Shown here: piece after piece, positions 34,104 to 42,426 of the stretch
Layout: each line of letters opens with the position of its first letter
Position numbering within the stretch: position 1 is the stretch's first letter
Assembly (NCBI RefSeq): GCF_004366355.1
Contig: NZ_SODV01000001.1
Span: forward strand, 3,038,001-3,102,000
From: Dinghuibacter silviterrae
GTDB taxonomy: Bacteria > Bacteroidota > Bacteroidia > Chitinophagales > Chitinophagaceae
Length of the DNA stretch: 64,000 nt
Direction of reading: 5' to 3'
Notes under the pieces: model-generated
What the model was told of the DNA's origin: nothing
Database searches by the model: none
What the model saw: the letters and a program-made list of their open reading frames with translations, nothing else
Position numbers and translations under genes: made by a program

Positions 34104-35582
34104 TTATTGGCTTCCGCCCTGGATCTGTAAGGTTTTGCCGCCACGGCCATTCGCATAATCCGCCAGGGATTCCAGGATGGCGCGGGCGATTTTGTCCTGG
34201 TTCGCAGGTTTGCTGATAAACGCCCTGTCCTTTGGATTGCTGATGTACCCGCATTCGATGAGTGCGGCCGGGCAGACGTTTCTGTCCAGGACGCCGATGT
34301 GTTCCTCATGGGTGCGCAATACTTTTTCCGTCGGATAGATCCGGCCCAGGTGTCCGGCCAGCAGCGACCCCAGCAAGGCGCTGGAATCGGCAAAACGGTT
34401 GCGGACGGAAATGAAATTTTTTATCCCTGTTTCCCCCGGCGAGGACAGGTTGACGTGGATGGACACAAAAGCGTCGGCTTTGTGTCTGCCGGCAAAAAGG
34501 ATACGGTCCTCGATGTCGACAAGGCTGTCTCCCGGCCTGGATTCCAGGATGTTCACCCCGTACCCCGGGGCCAGCCGGGCCACTGCCCGGGCGATGTCCA
34601 GGGTGATGTTTTTTTCGAGGAGACCGCCCCCGGGCGCCCCCGGGTCCAATCCCCCGTGACCGGCGTCGATCACGACCGTCAGTGTCCTGGCGGCTTTGGG
34701 TGTCGGTGTAAAGGCAAAGAGGGCGGATCCGGCGAGGAAGAAGGGCAGGATCATCCACCGGCTCCAGGCCGGCGGATGGATTTGTCTGCCGATCATGGCT
34801 ATACGTTTGGCGAGGGGGTGTTGATGAAAGGCGTGGGCAACGCGATGCCCCTTGGCATACAGGGCGTGCTCCAACAGATAGCGTGCATAATCACCGGCGT
34901 CCTCCTCCTCGGTGGCAGCCTGGTCCGCCAGGTACTCGTGGATCAGTTGGAGCTCGCGCCGGATCAGGTACAGTGGGAATACCGGGAACAAGACGGCGCA
35001 CAGCAGTTGCAGGAACATTTTGTCGACGCTGTGCCTTTGACGGACGTGTGCCAGCTCATGGCGGAAGATAGCCTGCCCGTTCGCCGAATGTACGGACAAC
35101 TGCCGGTCCCAGAAGATCCACCGGAAAAATGAGAACGGTGTGCCCGGGGCATCCGTCGCGATCAGCGTGACGTCTCCCATTTGATGATGTTCCGATCGCC
35201 GCTCCAGACGGAACAGCGCCTTTATGTGATAGACCAGCAGACCCAGCAGGACGGTCCCTGCGAGTGCATACAAGCCGAGGGCCACCTGGGTCCACGGGAT
35301 CACCGGGGCCGCCGTTGCCATGGGGGCGCCCGCTGGGTCCGCCTCTCCCGTCCCCGGGATGCACTTGAGCAGGGGTGCCACGGTCGGCGTACCGGTATGC
35401 GGCACCGTTAGGTGCAAAGGAATGTTCAGCAAGGGAACCCCCACCGATACCCCCGCGGCCGCCAGCAGGTAAAAGCGGCTCCAGCCAAAGGTCTGCCGGT
35501 CCCGGAGGAGGAAGTGGTAATAGGCGTACAGGAGCCCCGAGAGGAGCGTGACCTTAACCAGGTATATGCCAAAAAGGACCAT
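34104..35582 (-). CDS. M56 (BlaR1-like) membrane peptidase fused to N-acetylmuramoyl-L-alanine amidase
   Basis: A 492-residue fusion. Residues 1-295 are the BlaR1/MecR1-type membrane peptidase: helices at about 4-22, 36-55 and 98-118, zinc motif HELAH (175-179), second glutamate E216 in HEYLAD, and a last helix at about 275-293. Residues 300-485 are a complete Amidase_3 domain: zinc ligands H309 (DAGHG), E323 (LLEKN) and H376 (SIHVN) and the catalytic glutamate E443 (LIECGY). By BlaR1 topology the amidase would be periplasmic, where murein is. The penicillin-binding sensor of BlaR1 is thus replaced by a murein hydrolase. It is a paralogue of the next gene upstream, with a 9-nt gap. Confidence 0.9.
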   Translation of the reverse strand: MVLFGIYLVKVTLLSGLLYAYYHFLLRDRQTFGWSRFYLLAAAGVSVGVPLLNIPLHLTVPHTGTPTVAPLLKCIPGTGEADPAGAPMATAAPVIPWTQVALGLYALAGTVLLGLLVYHIKALFRLERRSEHHQMGDVTLIATDAPGTPFSFFRWIFWDRQLSVHSANGQAIFRHELAHVRQRHSVDKMFLQLLCAVLFPVFPLYLIRRELQLIHEYLADQAATEEEDAGDYARYLLEHALYAKGHRVAHAFHQHPLAKRIAMIGRQIHPPAWSRWMILPFFLAGSALFAFTPTPKAARTLTVVIDAGHGGLDPGAPGGGLLEKNITLDIARAVARLAPGYGVNILESRPGDSLVDIEDRILFAGRHKADAFVSIHVNLSSPGETGIKNFISVRNRFADSSALLGSLLAGHLGRIYPTEKVLRTHEEHIGVLDRNVCPAALIECGYISNPKDRAFISKPANQDKIARAILESLADYANGRGGKTLQIQGGSQ

Positions 35583-35591
35583 AGGCGTTTA

Positions 35592-37307
35592 TTAGTCGGG
35601 CATTTGAAAGGAAATCTTTTGCTTGCGGAAGGCCTTTACGGGGTGGCCGTTTTGCGTGGCGGGTATCCAGTGTGGACCGCGAACGACCAGGTCGACGCTG
35701 ACCTGTGCCAGGACGCTGCCTTGCATCGTCTGCGCCTGCACATCGGAGACGGCGCCATTTTTATCGACGATAAACATAACCTCACAGGTCCCCGACTTCT
35801 TGTCGTCCTTAAGCTGGTCCATATTGGCTATGAGGGATTTACGGACATAGTCGTTCCAGGCTATGTCACCGCCGGGGAACTGGGCTTCTACTTCCACCTT
35901 GGTAAAGATCTTGTCGTCCGTTGCAGGCATGTCGCTGCCGGTGTATCCTTTCAGCCAGACCTCGATAACCCCGTTCTGCCCGGTCTGTCCGTATTTGGCT
36001 ATAGCGGCCTCGTTTTTTAGGACGGAGATGGATTGGATTTGGTTGGGGTCGAGCGCGGGCATCTGACTACGGTCTTTAACCATCTTGCCGTTGATGACCC
36101 ACAAGACGGTCTCTTCGCCGCCCCGTCCGATTCTGATCTCCGGCGCAGATGCGGGTGGAACGGTATCGGTTGTCTTGGGTGCTGCGTAACCGGTGACGGT
36201 GACCGCCTGCAGTGGTTGTGCCGTTTTCGGTTGGGCGTAACCGGTGACGGTGACTGCCTGTAATGGTTGGGCCATCGGGGTGGTGTCTGGCAGCGTCACC
36301 CTGGTCTTCCACCTCGAAGGGGGCGGTGGTGGCGGGGTCACGACCGGCAGGCGGTTTGTAAATAGTACATCCTGTTCCAGCCTGGCCGCCGCCTGTTGAA
36401 AATGAATCGTCAGCAGGGGATGGTCCTTTTCCACCCGGAAAGCCAGCAGGCCGAAAAGGAGGAGTGTCAGCGGAAGAAACATCAGCTTCCGCACATACGT
36501 AAAGCGGGGGTTCGAAAATTTTGTCATCATGGCAAGTCTTCGTCTTAAAGGATGTTGAAAAAAGTTATTGGCAAAAGCATAAGGCGACGTGCCGAAGGCC
36601 GTGCTCACCAGGAGCTCGGCATAGGTGGAGATGTCCCCACCCTGGGTGGCCTGCTGATCGGCCAGGTATTCGTGGATCAACTGGAGCTCTTTACGCATCA
36701 GGTGGAGCGGGAGGATGGGGAAAAAAAAGGCGCACACAACCTGCAGGATGACCTTATCTACGCTATGGCCTTCCCGTACGTGGGTCAGCTCGTGTGTCAG
36801 CATCCGCCGCCCCTCCGCTGAATCCAGCTCCAGGGAACGGTTCCAGAAGATCCACCGGAAAAAGGAGAAAGGCGTGCCCCTGTCCTCCGTGGTCACCAGT
36901 GTGATCCCGTCCAGACGGCCCGCCGGAGACGCCAGCCGGAGCCGGCGCAACCGCCACAAATGCACCCCCATGATCCCCAACTGGATCAGGACCCAAAGCA
37001 CGTACACCCCGGAAAGGAGCGTCATCCAGGTGATCCCCGTGGCAACGGGGCCGGTCGCCTGTACGGTTCCGGTGTTGTTTTTGCCCAGCAACTGCCAGAC
37101 CGCAAAAAGCAAACGGTTGTCGCTCGTCTGCGTGCTGTGCACCGGGATATGAAACAAAGGAAGGGTCAGCGACAACAAGACCGCAGACAGCAGGTAGAAC
37201 CGGTTCCACGCGTGGAAGCGGTTGTCCCGCAGGACCAGGTGGTAGTAGGTGTACAGGACACCCGACACCAGGAACATCTTGAGCAGGTAGGCGAACAAGG
37301 GTGTCAT
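35592..37307 (-). CDS. M56 (BlaR1-like) membrane peptidase with plug-like and TonB C-terminal domains
   Basis: A 571-residue protein. Residues 1-295 are the M56 membrane peptidase, with HELTH (172-176) and E213 in HEYLAD. Next come a proline run (PPPPPP, 325-330), two exact-frame 17-residue repeats carrying VTVTGYA (346-379), a SusC-plug-like segment (VLWVINGK ... ISVLKNEAAIAKYGQTGQNGVIEV, 401-453), and a TonB C-terminal domain (about 470-571, GPHWIPATQNGHPVKAF). It could sense a periplasmic signal or TonB-receptor state and cleave cytoplasmic BlaI. Its ATG overlaps the blaI stop (ATGA). Confidence 0.9.
   Translation of the reverse strand: MTPLFAYLLKMFLVSGVLYTYYHLVLRDNRFHAWNRFYLLSAVLLSLTLPLFHIPVHSTQTSDNRLLFAVWQLLGKNNTGTVQATGPVATGITWMTLLSGVYVLWVLIQLGIMGVHLWRLRRLRLASPAGRLDGITLVTTEDRGTPFSFFRWIFWNRSLELDSAEGRRMLTHELTHVREGHSVDKVILQVVCAFFFPILPLHLMRKELQLIHEYLADQQATQGGDISTYAELLVSTAFGTSPYAFANNFFQHPLRRRLAMMTKFSNPRFTYVRKLMFLPLTLLLFGLLAFRVEKDHPLLTIHFQQAAARLEQDVLFTNRLPVVTPPPPPPSRWKTRVTLPDTTPMAQPLQAVTVTGYAQPKTAQPLQAVTVTGYAAPKTTDTVPPASAPEIRIGRGGEETVLWVINGKMVKDRSQMPALDPNQIQSISVLKNEAAIAKYGQTGQNGVIEVWLKGYTGSDMPATDDKIFTKVEVEAQFPGGDIAWNDYVRKSLIANMDQLKDDKKSGTCEVMFIVDKNGAVSDVQAQTMQGSVLAQVSVDLVVRGPHWIPATQNGHPVKAFRKQKISFQMPD
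36171..36272 (-). repeat. 51-bp tandem duplication coding AQPLQAVTVTGYA-PKT
   Basis: Two adjacent 17-codon units differ by one residue (Q/A) and a few silent changes. Each contains VTVTGY, the motif found at the junction to the plug domain in SusC-like receptors. Confidence 0.85.
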
Positions 37308-37672
37308 TTCTTTTGTTTTTTCATCTGCAGCAATAATTTTTCCAGCTCCTCCACCGAAAGGTTTTTTTCCTTGACAAAAAAGGAGACCATATTGGAAAAG
37401 GAGCCGTCAAAATAGCCCTTGACAAGGCTCTTTACCGAGCTTTTCGAATACTCCTCTTTCGACACCAACGCAAAGTACTCGTGGTTGCGGCCCACCAGGT
37501 TGGTGCCCACAAAGCCCTTGTCCTGTAAGATCTTCAGGATCGTGCCCACCGTATTCTGGTGAGGCTTGGGCTGGGGGAGTGCTTCCAGGATGTCCCTGGA
37601 GAAGCCTTTGCCTACGCTCCAGAGGACTTGCATGATTTGTTCTTCCGCTTTGGTCAATGTTTTGGGTGGCAT
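37304..37672 (-). CDS. BlaI/MecI/CopY-family repressor
   Basis: A 122-residue winged-helix repressor beginning MPPKTLTKAEEQIMQVLW. Typical parts are TVGTILKILQDKGFVG (recognition helix and wing) and YFALVSKEEYSKSSVKSLVKGYF, the region where BlaR1 peptidases cut BlaI in known systems. It is the first gene of a four-gene minus-strand operon and overlaps the M56-TonB gene by 4 bp. Presumably it represses its own operon and is inactivated by the M56 peptidase; it may also affect the divergent ftsE. Confidence 0.93.
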   Translation of the reverse strand: MPPKTLTKAEEQIMQVLWSVGKGFSRDILEALPQPKPHQNTVGTILKILQDKGFVGTNLVGRNHEYFALVSKEEYSKSSVKSLVKGYFDGSFSNMVSFFVKEKNLSVEELEKLLLQMKKQKK

Positions 37673-37676
37673 GAAT

Positions 37677-37684
37677 CTAAGGTA
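37677..37684 (-). promoter_or_regulatory. -7 element of the BlaI operon
   Basis: Minus-strand TACCTTAG, 4 nt before the blaI ATG, predicting a leaderless transcript. Confidence 0.4.
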
Positions 37685-37696
37685 TGACTATATTTT

Positions 37697-37710
37697 TAGT
37701 TCAACAACTA
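37697..37710. promoter_or_regulatory. Candidate BlaI operator palindrome
   Basis: TAGTT-CAAC-AACTA is a perfect 5-bp-arm palindrome in the AT-rich space between the divergent blaI and ftsE promoters. Position suits autorepression; the sequence is not the classical TACA/TGTA Bla operator, so this is a guess. Confidence 0.3.
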
Positions 37711-37745
37711 TTTTTTTAGGTATAATGATTTTCCCTCAGTTTCTG

Positions 37746-37753
37746 TAACTTGC
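37746..37753 (+). promoter_or_regulatory. -7 element of ftsE
   Basis: TAACTTGC, 5 nt before the ATG at 37759. Confidence 0.35.
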
Positions 37754-37758
37754 ACGAA

Positions 37759-38451
37759 ATGTCTTCGATGGCAGAAGTAATCGTCTCCTTGCAGCACGCC
37801 AATATCTACCAGGGCGATAATCTCATCCTACAGGACGTGAACCTCAGCGTTCACAAAGGCGAGTTCGTATATCTCGTGGGGAAAACAGGGGCCGGCAAAT
37901 CCAGCCTCCTCAAAACCCTCTACGGGGACCTGTTCCTCAGACAGGGAGACGGCATGGTCGCCGGGTTCAACCTCCGCGACGTCAGTTGGAAAAAGGTACC
38001 CTACCTCCGCCGCAACCTCGGCGTCGTTTTCCAGGACTTCCAACTGCTCACCGACCGGACCGTCTACGACAACCTCAAGTTCGTTCTCAAAGCCACCGGC
38101 TGGACAAACCAGCAGCTCATGAACGAAAAGATCGAAGACGTCCTCGACAAGGTCGGTCTTCGCGCCAAGGGTTTTAAAATGCCCTTCGAAATGAGCGGGG
38201 GCGAACAACAACGCGTCGACATCGCCCGCGCCCTCCTCAACTCCCCCAAGCTCATCCTCGCCGACGAGCCCACCGGTAACCTCGACCCCGAGACCTCCGA
38301 CGAGATCATGCAGCTCCTCTTTTATATCGCGCGCGACTACGGCACCGCCGTGATCATGGCGACCCACGACTATAGGGTCATCCAGAAGTTTCCTGCCCGG
38401 ACGGTCAAGACCGAGCGGGGGAAGGTGCTGGATAATGCCAGTGTGTTCTAG
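37759..38451 (+). CDS. ftsE: Cell-division ATP-binding protein FtsE
   Basis: A 230-residue ABC ATPase close to FtsE/LolD: Walker [10 protein letters not shown], the tail of the Q-loop FQDFQLL, signature MSGGEQQRV, Walker [14 protein letters not shown] and THDYRVI. The phrase [17 protein letters not shown] is typical of FtsE, which with FtsX controls peptidoglycan hydrolases at the septum. No ftsX gene adjoins it, as is common in Bacteroidota. The divergent BlaI operon also encodes a murein amidase, a thematic link only. ATG 37768 is an alternative start. Confidence 0.85.
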   Translation: MSSMAEVIVSLQHANIYQGDNLILQDVNLSVHKGEFVYLVGKTGAGKSSLLKTLYGDLFLRQGDGMVAGFNLRDVSWKKVPYLRRNLGVVFQDFQLLTDRTVYDNLKFVLKATGWTNQQLMNEKIEDVLDKVGLRAKGFKMPFEMSGGEQQRVDIARALLNSPKLILADEPTGNLDPETSDEIMQLLFYIARDYGTAVIMATHDYRVIQKFPARTVKTERGKVLDNASVF

Positions 38452-38470
38452 CTTTTTTTGCGCCTCACGG

Positions 38471-39574
38471 CTACAGCCCCATCAGCGCCATCAGTTTCCG
38501 CGCATTCGCGCGGTTGTCGAACTGAGCCCGTAGCACTTCGGTGCGCTTCTTTTTCTCCTCCTCCGTAAAGGGCAATGCCCACAGCATGTCTAACTGCGTC
38601 TTGAATGCCATCGCGTTGGCCGCCGGCCGGCAGGTTTCCTCCAGCCCCGTGCCCTCCAGCAAGGCCTCCTGCGCAATGCAGTGCCTCCCCGCGAACAAGG
38701 CATGGAGCAGTTTTATCTTGATCCCCTCCGGGTTAAAGGAATGCACCACGTGCACCTGCGCTTCCCGGATCAGCGTCTCCATTTCTTCCGCGCCCGGATC
38801 CGCCACCAGCCGGGCATACGGGTGCGCCTTCAGTATTTGTTCGACGTTTTGTCCCCGCCGGCCCGCCACTACCCAGGGCAGGTCCGATCCCCGCCCCACT
38901 TCCTCCAGCAGCCATCGTAAGGATTCCACATTGTCAACGACCGAAAAGTCCCCATGGAAGAGGACGTATTCGCCCCGCCCCGTCGGGTTGTTCCCCGGCG
39001 CATAGCTCGTAAAGGCCGGCAGGTACGTCACCTGCCCGCTCCTGTAGTGCTGCTGGAAATACGTCCCCACCCCCGGGTGGATCGCCAGAAGCGGCAGCCC
39101 CGACACCTTGCGTTCCCAGTTCCCCAACAGCCAGCTCTCCAGCCGGTAATACGACCGCTTGAAGGCCGCCTTCTCCAGCGCCGCCAGGTTCGCATAATAA
39201 TTGGTTTCCACGTTGTGCAGCCGCAGTGCCATCACCCGCCCCGGCCAGCGCCCCTGCAAAAGCGCATACGCCGTATGCACTCCTTCCGCCAGGATCGGGT
39301 AGTCGTCCGCGTCCAGGACGCCCATCAGGTCCATACTCACCCTCGAAGAAACGATATACGGCAACGTCAGCGAAAACCGCGTCTGTCTTTTATAATACCG
39401 CACCTCCGCGCAATACTGTTCCAGCTCCGGCGCCTCCGGCCGGTTATACCGGAAGCAATGCAGGTGCACACGAACCCCCTCCGCGTGCAACGCCTTTATT
39501 TTTTCCAGGACATCGATCGCCCCGCCAAAATCAGCAGGGTAGGGGATGGTAAAAGACAACAGGTGTAGGTGCAT
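38471..39574 (-). CDS. Glycosyltransferase (GT4-like)
   Basis: A 367-residue GT-B fold enzyme, starting MHLHLLSFTIPYPADFGGAI, a sugar-acceptor-domain opening often seen in GT4 proteins. Features are RLHNVETNYY, AIHPGV, the donor-site-like VLFHGDFSVVDNVESLRWL, and the E-x7-E-like region HSFNPEGIKIKLLHALFAGRHCI. It follows the second glycosyltransferase after 3 nt and is the last gene of a three-gene operon with a polysaccharide deacetylase, probably for a cell-surface glycan. Confidence 0.8.
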   Translation of the reverse strand: MHLHLLSFTIPYPADFGGAIDVLEKIKALHAEGVRVHLHCFRYNRPEAPELEQYCAEVRYYKRQTRFSLTLPYIVSSRVSMDLMGVLDADDYPILAEGVHTAYALLQGRWPGRVMALRLHNVETNYYANLAALEKAAFKRSYYRLESWLLGNWERKVSGLPLLAIHPGVGTYFQQHYRSGQVTYLPAFTSYAPGNNPTGRGEYVLFHGDFSVVDNVESLRWLLEEVGRGSDLPWVVAGRRGQNVEQILKAHPYARLVADPGAEEMETLIREAQVHVVHSFNPEGIKIKLLHALFAGRHCIAQEALLEGTGLEETCRPAANAMAFKTQLDMLWALPFTEEEKKKRTEVLRAQFDNRANARKLMALMGL

Positions 39575-39577
39575 GGG

Positions 39578-40846
39578 TTATGATTTTAAGGCCGCCTTAT
39601 AGACACGGATCAGTCCCGGCTCCTCCACCTGCCAATTGAACGCGGTTCTGGCTTTTTTGCAATTGGCGCGCAGCTGGTCGTACAAGGCCGGGTCCTTCTG
39701 CAAGTGCTCCACCGCTTTGCGTATGTTCTCCACCGTTACATCCGGTATGAGCACCCCCACTTCAAACTGCTCCTGTACACGCCGGTACTCCGGGTAATCC
39801 ATCGTCACCTGCGGAATGCCCGCGTGTATATAGTCAAAGAGTTTGTTGGGCAAGGAAAAGTACTGGTTCAAGCCCTCCCGCTCCACCAGATTCAACCCCG
39901 CAAAAGCGTGATAGGTGTAGGGAATAAGTTCCCCCGGCGGTAGCTGCCCCGTAAAGATGACCTTGTCGTCTAGTCCGTGCTTCTCCACCAACGCCCGGCA
40001 CTGTTCCATAAAGTTCCCCGTCCCGCACACCACCAGCGGCAGGTCGATTCCCTGCATCGCCGGGATCAACGCGTCCAGGCCCCGTCCCACATTCACCGCG
40101 CCCTGGTACAACAGATAGGGTTTGTCCATCGGGTTTTCCCCCGGGTCCTGCGCTTTTAACACCGTCATGTTACGCACCACCGCGTATTGTATGTTATAGC
40201 GCTTTTCCAATTCCTCCGCAATACTCTGGCACACCGCATACCCGTTCGGAAACCGCGGCACCATCGTCCGCTCCACCCACAGCCACATCTTTTGCACCCG
40301 CGGCCGCGCCACCACCTCCGCCAGCTCCGTAAACAGCTCCCGCGCATCGTATACCCGCGGGATGCGCTTTAGCTTTGAAACGATCCAGCACGGGATAATC
40401 GTGTCCAGGTTCACCGCGCAGACCAGGTCCACGCGGTGGGTCAGGAGGTAGAGGAGGATGCGGAGGTTCATCTCCGCGTAGAAGAGTTTGCCCCGTTTGA
40501 AAACGGGGCGGAAGCGAACCCGCTTCGCGCAAGCGGCAACCGCGTTCGGCCCGCTCGCGGCGCCGCTGGGCGCCGGGCCCGCCAAGCCCTCGATGGCCGC
40601 GTCAGCGGCCGAGGCGCTTCGCGCCACCGCTGTGTTCGGCCTGGCGCCATGTGGGCCCGCTTCGTTCGGCCCGCCCGCGGCCGCCCCCGCGGGCTCCGCT
40701 CCCGCGGGCCGCTCCGGATCCAGCCGCCGCCCGATCAGCGTCACCCGGTACCCCGCGCGGACGAGGGCATCCGCCACCCGGATGGAGGACTGTTTGTAGA
40801 CGGGATCATCCATGAGGGCGATACAAATATGGGGCGGCATGCTCAT
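39578..40846 (-). CDS. Glycosyltransferase (GT4-like) with an Ala-rich insert
   Basis: A 422-residue GT-B enzyme starting MSMPPHICIALMDDPVYKQSS. The acceptor domain is interrupted after RRLDPERPAG by about 64 Ala/Gly/Pro-rich residues (about 44-107) that look like low-complexity filler, then resumes at RVRFRPVFKRGKLFYAEMN. The C-terminal donor domain has LLYQGAVNVGRGLDALI, VVCGTGNF, VIFTGQLPPGELIPY and SLPNKLFDYIHAGIPQV, the nucleotide-sugar site. Its ATG overlaps the deacetylase stop codon (ATGA). Confidence 0.85.
   Translation of the reverse strand: MSMPPHICIALMDDPVYKQSSIRVADALVRAGYRVTLIGRRLDPERPAGAEPAGAAAGGPNEAGPHGARPNTAVARSASAADAAIEGLAGPAPSGAASGPNAVAACAKRVRFRPVFKRGKLFYAEMNLRILLYLLTHRVDLVCAVNLDTIIPCWIVSKLKRIPRVYDARELFTELAEVVARPRVQKMWLWVERTMVPRFPNGYAVCQSIAEELEKRYNIQYAVVRNMTVLKAQDPGENPMDKPYLLYQGAVNVGRGLDALIPAMQGIDLPLVVCGTGNFMEQCRALVEKHGLDDKVIFTGQLPPGELIPYTYHAFAGLNLVEREGLNQYFSLPNKLFDYIHAGIPQVTMDYPEYRRVQEQFEVGVLIPDVTVENIRKAVEHLQKDPALYDQLRANCKKARTAFNWQVEEPGLIRVYKAALKS
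40526..40717 (-). other. GC-rich low-complexity insert in a glycosyltransferase
   Basis: A 192-bp in-frame stretch of almost pure G/C coding Ala, Gly, Pro and Ser. It stands out sharply from the flanking conserved coding sequence and resembles inserts in the next gene. Confidence 0.6.
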
Positions 40847-42354
40847 GAAGGCAAGGTAGGCACAAACGGCTTCAAAAAATCCTTGTAGACCTCTCGCCAC
40901 CCGATCCAGCGCGCTTCTTCCCCGAGGCTGTTGTTGTGCCAGATGACCGTCATCCGGCCGCCCACCAGGTCCACCGCCCGTTTGTAGCCCTGAAGCTCCG
41001 CCAGGGCGGCCTCGCGGGAAAGCCCGCTGTTGTGGAAACTCGTCGCCTCCATCCAGCAAAAAGGAACGACCTGAAGGGCCGTGGTGGTTTCTTTTTCGAG
41101 GTCATACCAAGGGAAGGGCCGGGAATAAGACGCCCGGAAACCGTTGCGTTCCCCATAGCCCATGGAATAGTCCGCCCGGATCCCGCCCTCCAGCAACAGC
41201 CGATACCCTTGCGGAAGCCGGAAACGGATGTAATGAAATCGGCTAACCGTCACCGGTAGCCCGGTGATCCGGTTCAGCACCGCACACTCCGAAGCCAGGA
41301 GACCCGGGGTATCCGACGCGTGAAAGGACGGGTGCACCCCCACCGGGTACCGCCCCGCGTGGGCCCTGATCAGCTCCTGGTAGGCGCCATTCCCCGGAGA
41401 GGGGTTTTTATCATACACCGTCCGTTTCGCCGATAGGGGGAAAAAATAAACGGGTGTCTCGGGCAGGGCTTCGTTCACCCGGTCCATCCACGAGAAATTG
41501 TCAAAGGGATCCCGCCTTTTGCCGCTCAGGACCTCCGCCTGCTCCCGGAGCTGTGTCCAGCGCCCCCCCGTGAGGGCCTTTCCGGCAGATAAACAGTTCT
41601 TGGTCAATCCCTTATTCTGATAACACCAGGGTTGGTCGATGTCGTAGGTGGCGAAAAAGCCGCTGCCGGCGGGGCCAGCGCTTGTGGCCGCCCGGCCCAC
41701 TCCGCCGTTAACCGCACCAGCGCCGCTTGCAGCGGCCCCGGCGGGCGTGCCACCCAGGTGCAACTCCGCGGCGAGGGCCGCGATCCACTCGTCCACCAGC
41801 GGTCGTTCGAGCCACCCCTGCCGGGCCGCCCACGACCCCGCGGGGTCAAAACGGCCAAAGTGGTCGTATAGGGCTTGGGGAAGATATTCCTCGTACCGGG
41901 ACAATAGATAGAAAACGGCGCCAAAGAGATCGAAGGGCCAGCCAGGCGCGTCGGGGGTGGCCGCCCCGGCCAAGTGAGCCGCGCTCCCGCCCGGGTGAAC
42001 CCCGCCTGCAGCCGCCGCACCCCCGCCGGGGTGGCCTCCGCTCGCGGCACCTCCGCCCGGGTGAACCCCGCCCACGGCGGTCGCCCCCCCGCCCGGCAGG
42101 GGCCCCGCCCCCCGCAGGGGATCCGCCAGGGGCGCCTGCCCCGGCACATACCGCTCGGAGAGAATCCCGGAGGGTGAAATCGCAAGCCCGACGGGCAATT
42201 TTTCACTGGAATAGTTGATCTTTGGGCCTTCGGCTTCCATCCAGTCGTCCCGGTCGGAAGTGAGCCGGTAGGGGACCCGGAGATGGTCCCTGAAAATCAC
42301 GCCCAGGACGTATTCCAAACGGGGTGTGGTAGCTGGGGAATAGAGCTGAACCAT
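40843..42354 (-). CDS. Polysaccharide deacetylase family protein with Gly/Ala-rich inserts
   Basis: A 503-residue protein resembling the Bacteroidota polysaccharide-deacetylase-family proteins with an N-terminal DUF7033-type domain. Conserved parts are FDLFGAVFYLLSRYEEYL, FFATYDIDQPW (deacetylase-like DID), VYFFPLSAKRTVYDKN, VGVHPSFHASD and SRFHYIRFRLPQGYR. Two low-complexity inserts interrupt it (41947-42117 with repeated HPGGGAA, and 41659-41754). I start at ATG 42354; the earlier in-frame TTG at 42366 lies inside the promoter element. It heads the operon with two glycosyltransferases. Confidence 0.82.
   Translation of the reverse strand: MVQLYSPATTPRLEYVLGVIFRDHLRVPYRLTSDRDDWMEAEGPKINYSSEKLPVGLAISPSGILSERYVPGQAPLADPLRGAGPLPGGGATAVGGVHPGGGAASGGHPGGGAAAAGGVHPGGSAAHLAGAATPDAPGWPFDLFGAVFYLLSRYEEYLPQALYDHFGRFDPAGSWAARQGWLERPLVDEWIAALAAELHLGGTPAGAAASGAGAVNGGVGRAATSAGPAGSGFFATYDIDQPWCYQNKGLTKNCLSAGKALTGGRWTQLREQAEVLSGKRRDPFDNFSWMDRVNEALPETPVYFFPLSAKRTVYDKNPSPGNGAYQELIRAHAGRYPVGVHPSFHASDTPGLLASECAVLNRITGLPVTVSRFHYIRFRLPQGYRLLLEGGIRADYSMGYGERNGFRASYSRPFPWYDLEKETTTALQVVPFCWMEATSFHNSGLSREAALAELQGYKRAVDLVGGRMTVIWHNNSLGEEARWIGWREVYKDFLKPFVPTLPS
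41947..42117 (-). repeat. Degenerate repeats coding GG-HPGGGAA
   Basis: Three or four imperfect copies of a ~30-bp unit coding (V)GGVHPGGGAA lie inside the deacetylase gene between RYVPGQAPLADP and PGWPFDLFG. GC content is extreme. Confidence 0.7.
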
Positions 42355-42362
42355 AGGCTCGG

Positions 42363-42370
42363 GCAAGATA
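42363..42370 (-). promoter_or_regulatory. -7 element of the deacetylase operon
   Basis: Minus-strand TATCTTGC, 8 nt before the ATG at 42354; divergent from the rpsO promoter. Confidence 0.4.
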
Positions 42371-42395
42371 ATTGTTTTTTAATTAATCTTTTTCG

Positions 42396-42403
42396 TACCT
42401 TTG
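42396..42403 (+). promoter_or_regulatory. -7 element of rpsO
   Basis: TACCTTTG, an exact TAnnTTTG, 23 nt before the rpsO ATG, with an AT-rich upstream stretch. Confidence 0.6.
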
Positions 42404-42426
42404 CAGCCGCAATATTTCTATCTAAG

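Noticed and set aside
40436..42218. Several overlapping plus-strand ORFs over the glycosyltransferase and deacetylase genes
   Set aside because: Created by GC-rich inserts; the minus frames carry conserved domains and ATGA overlaps.
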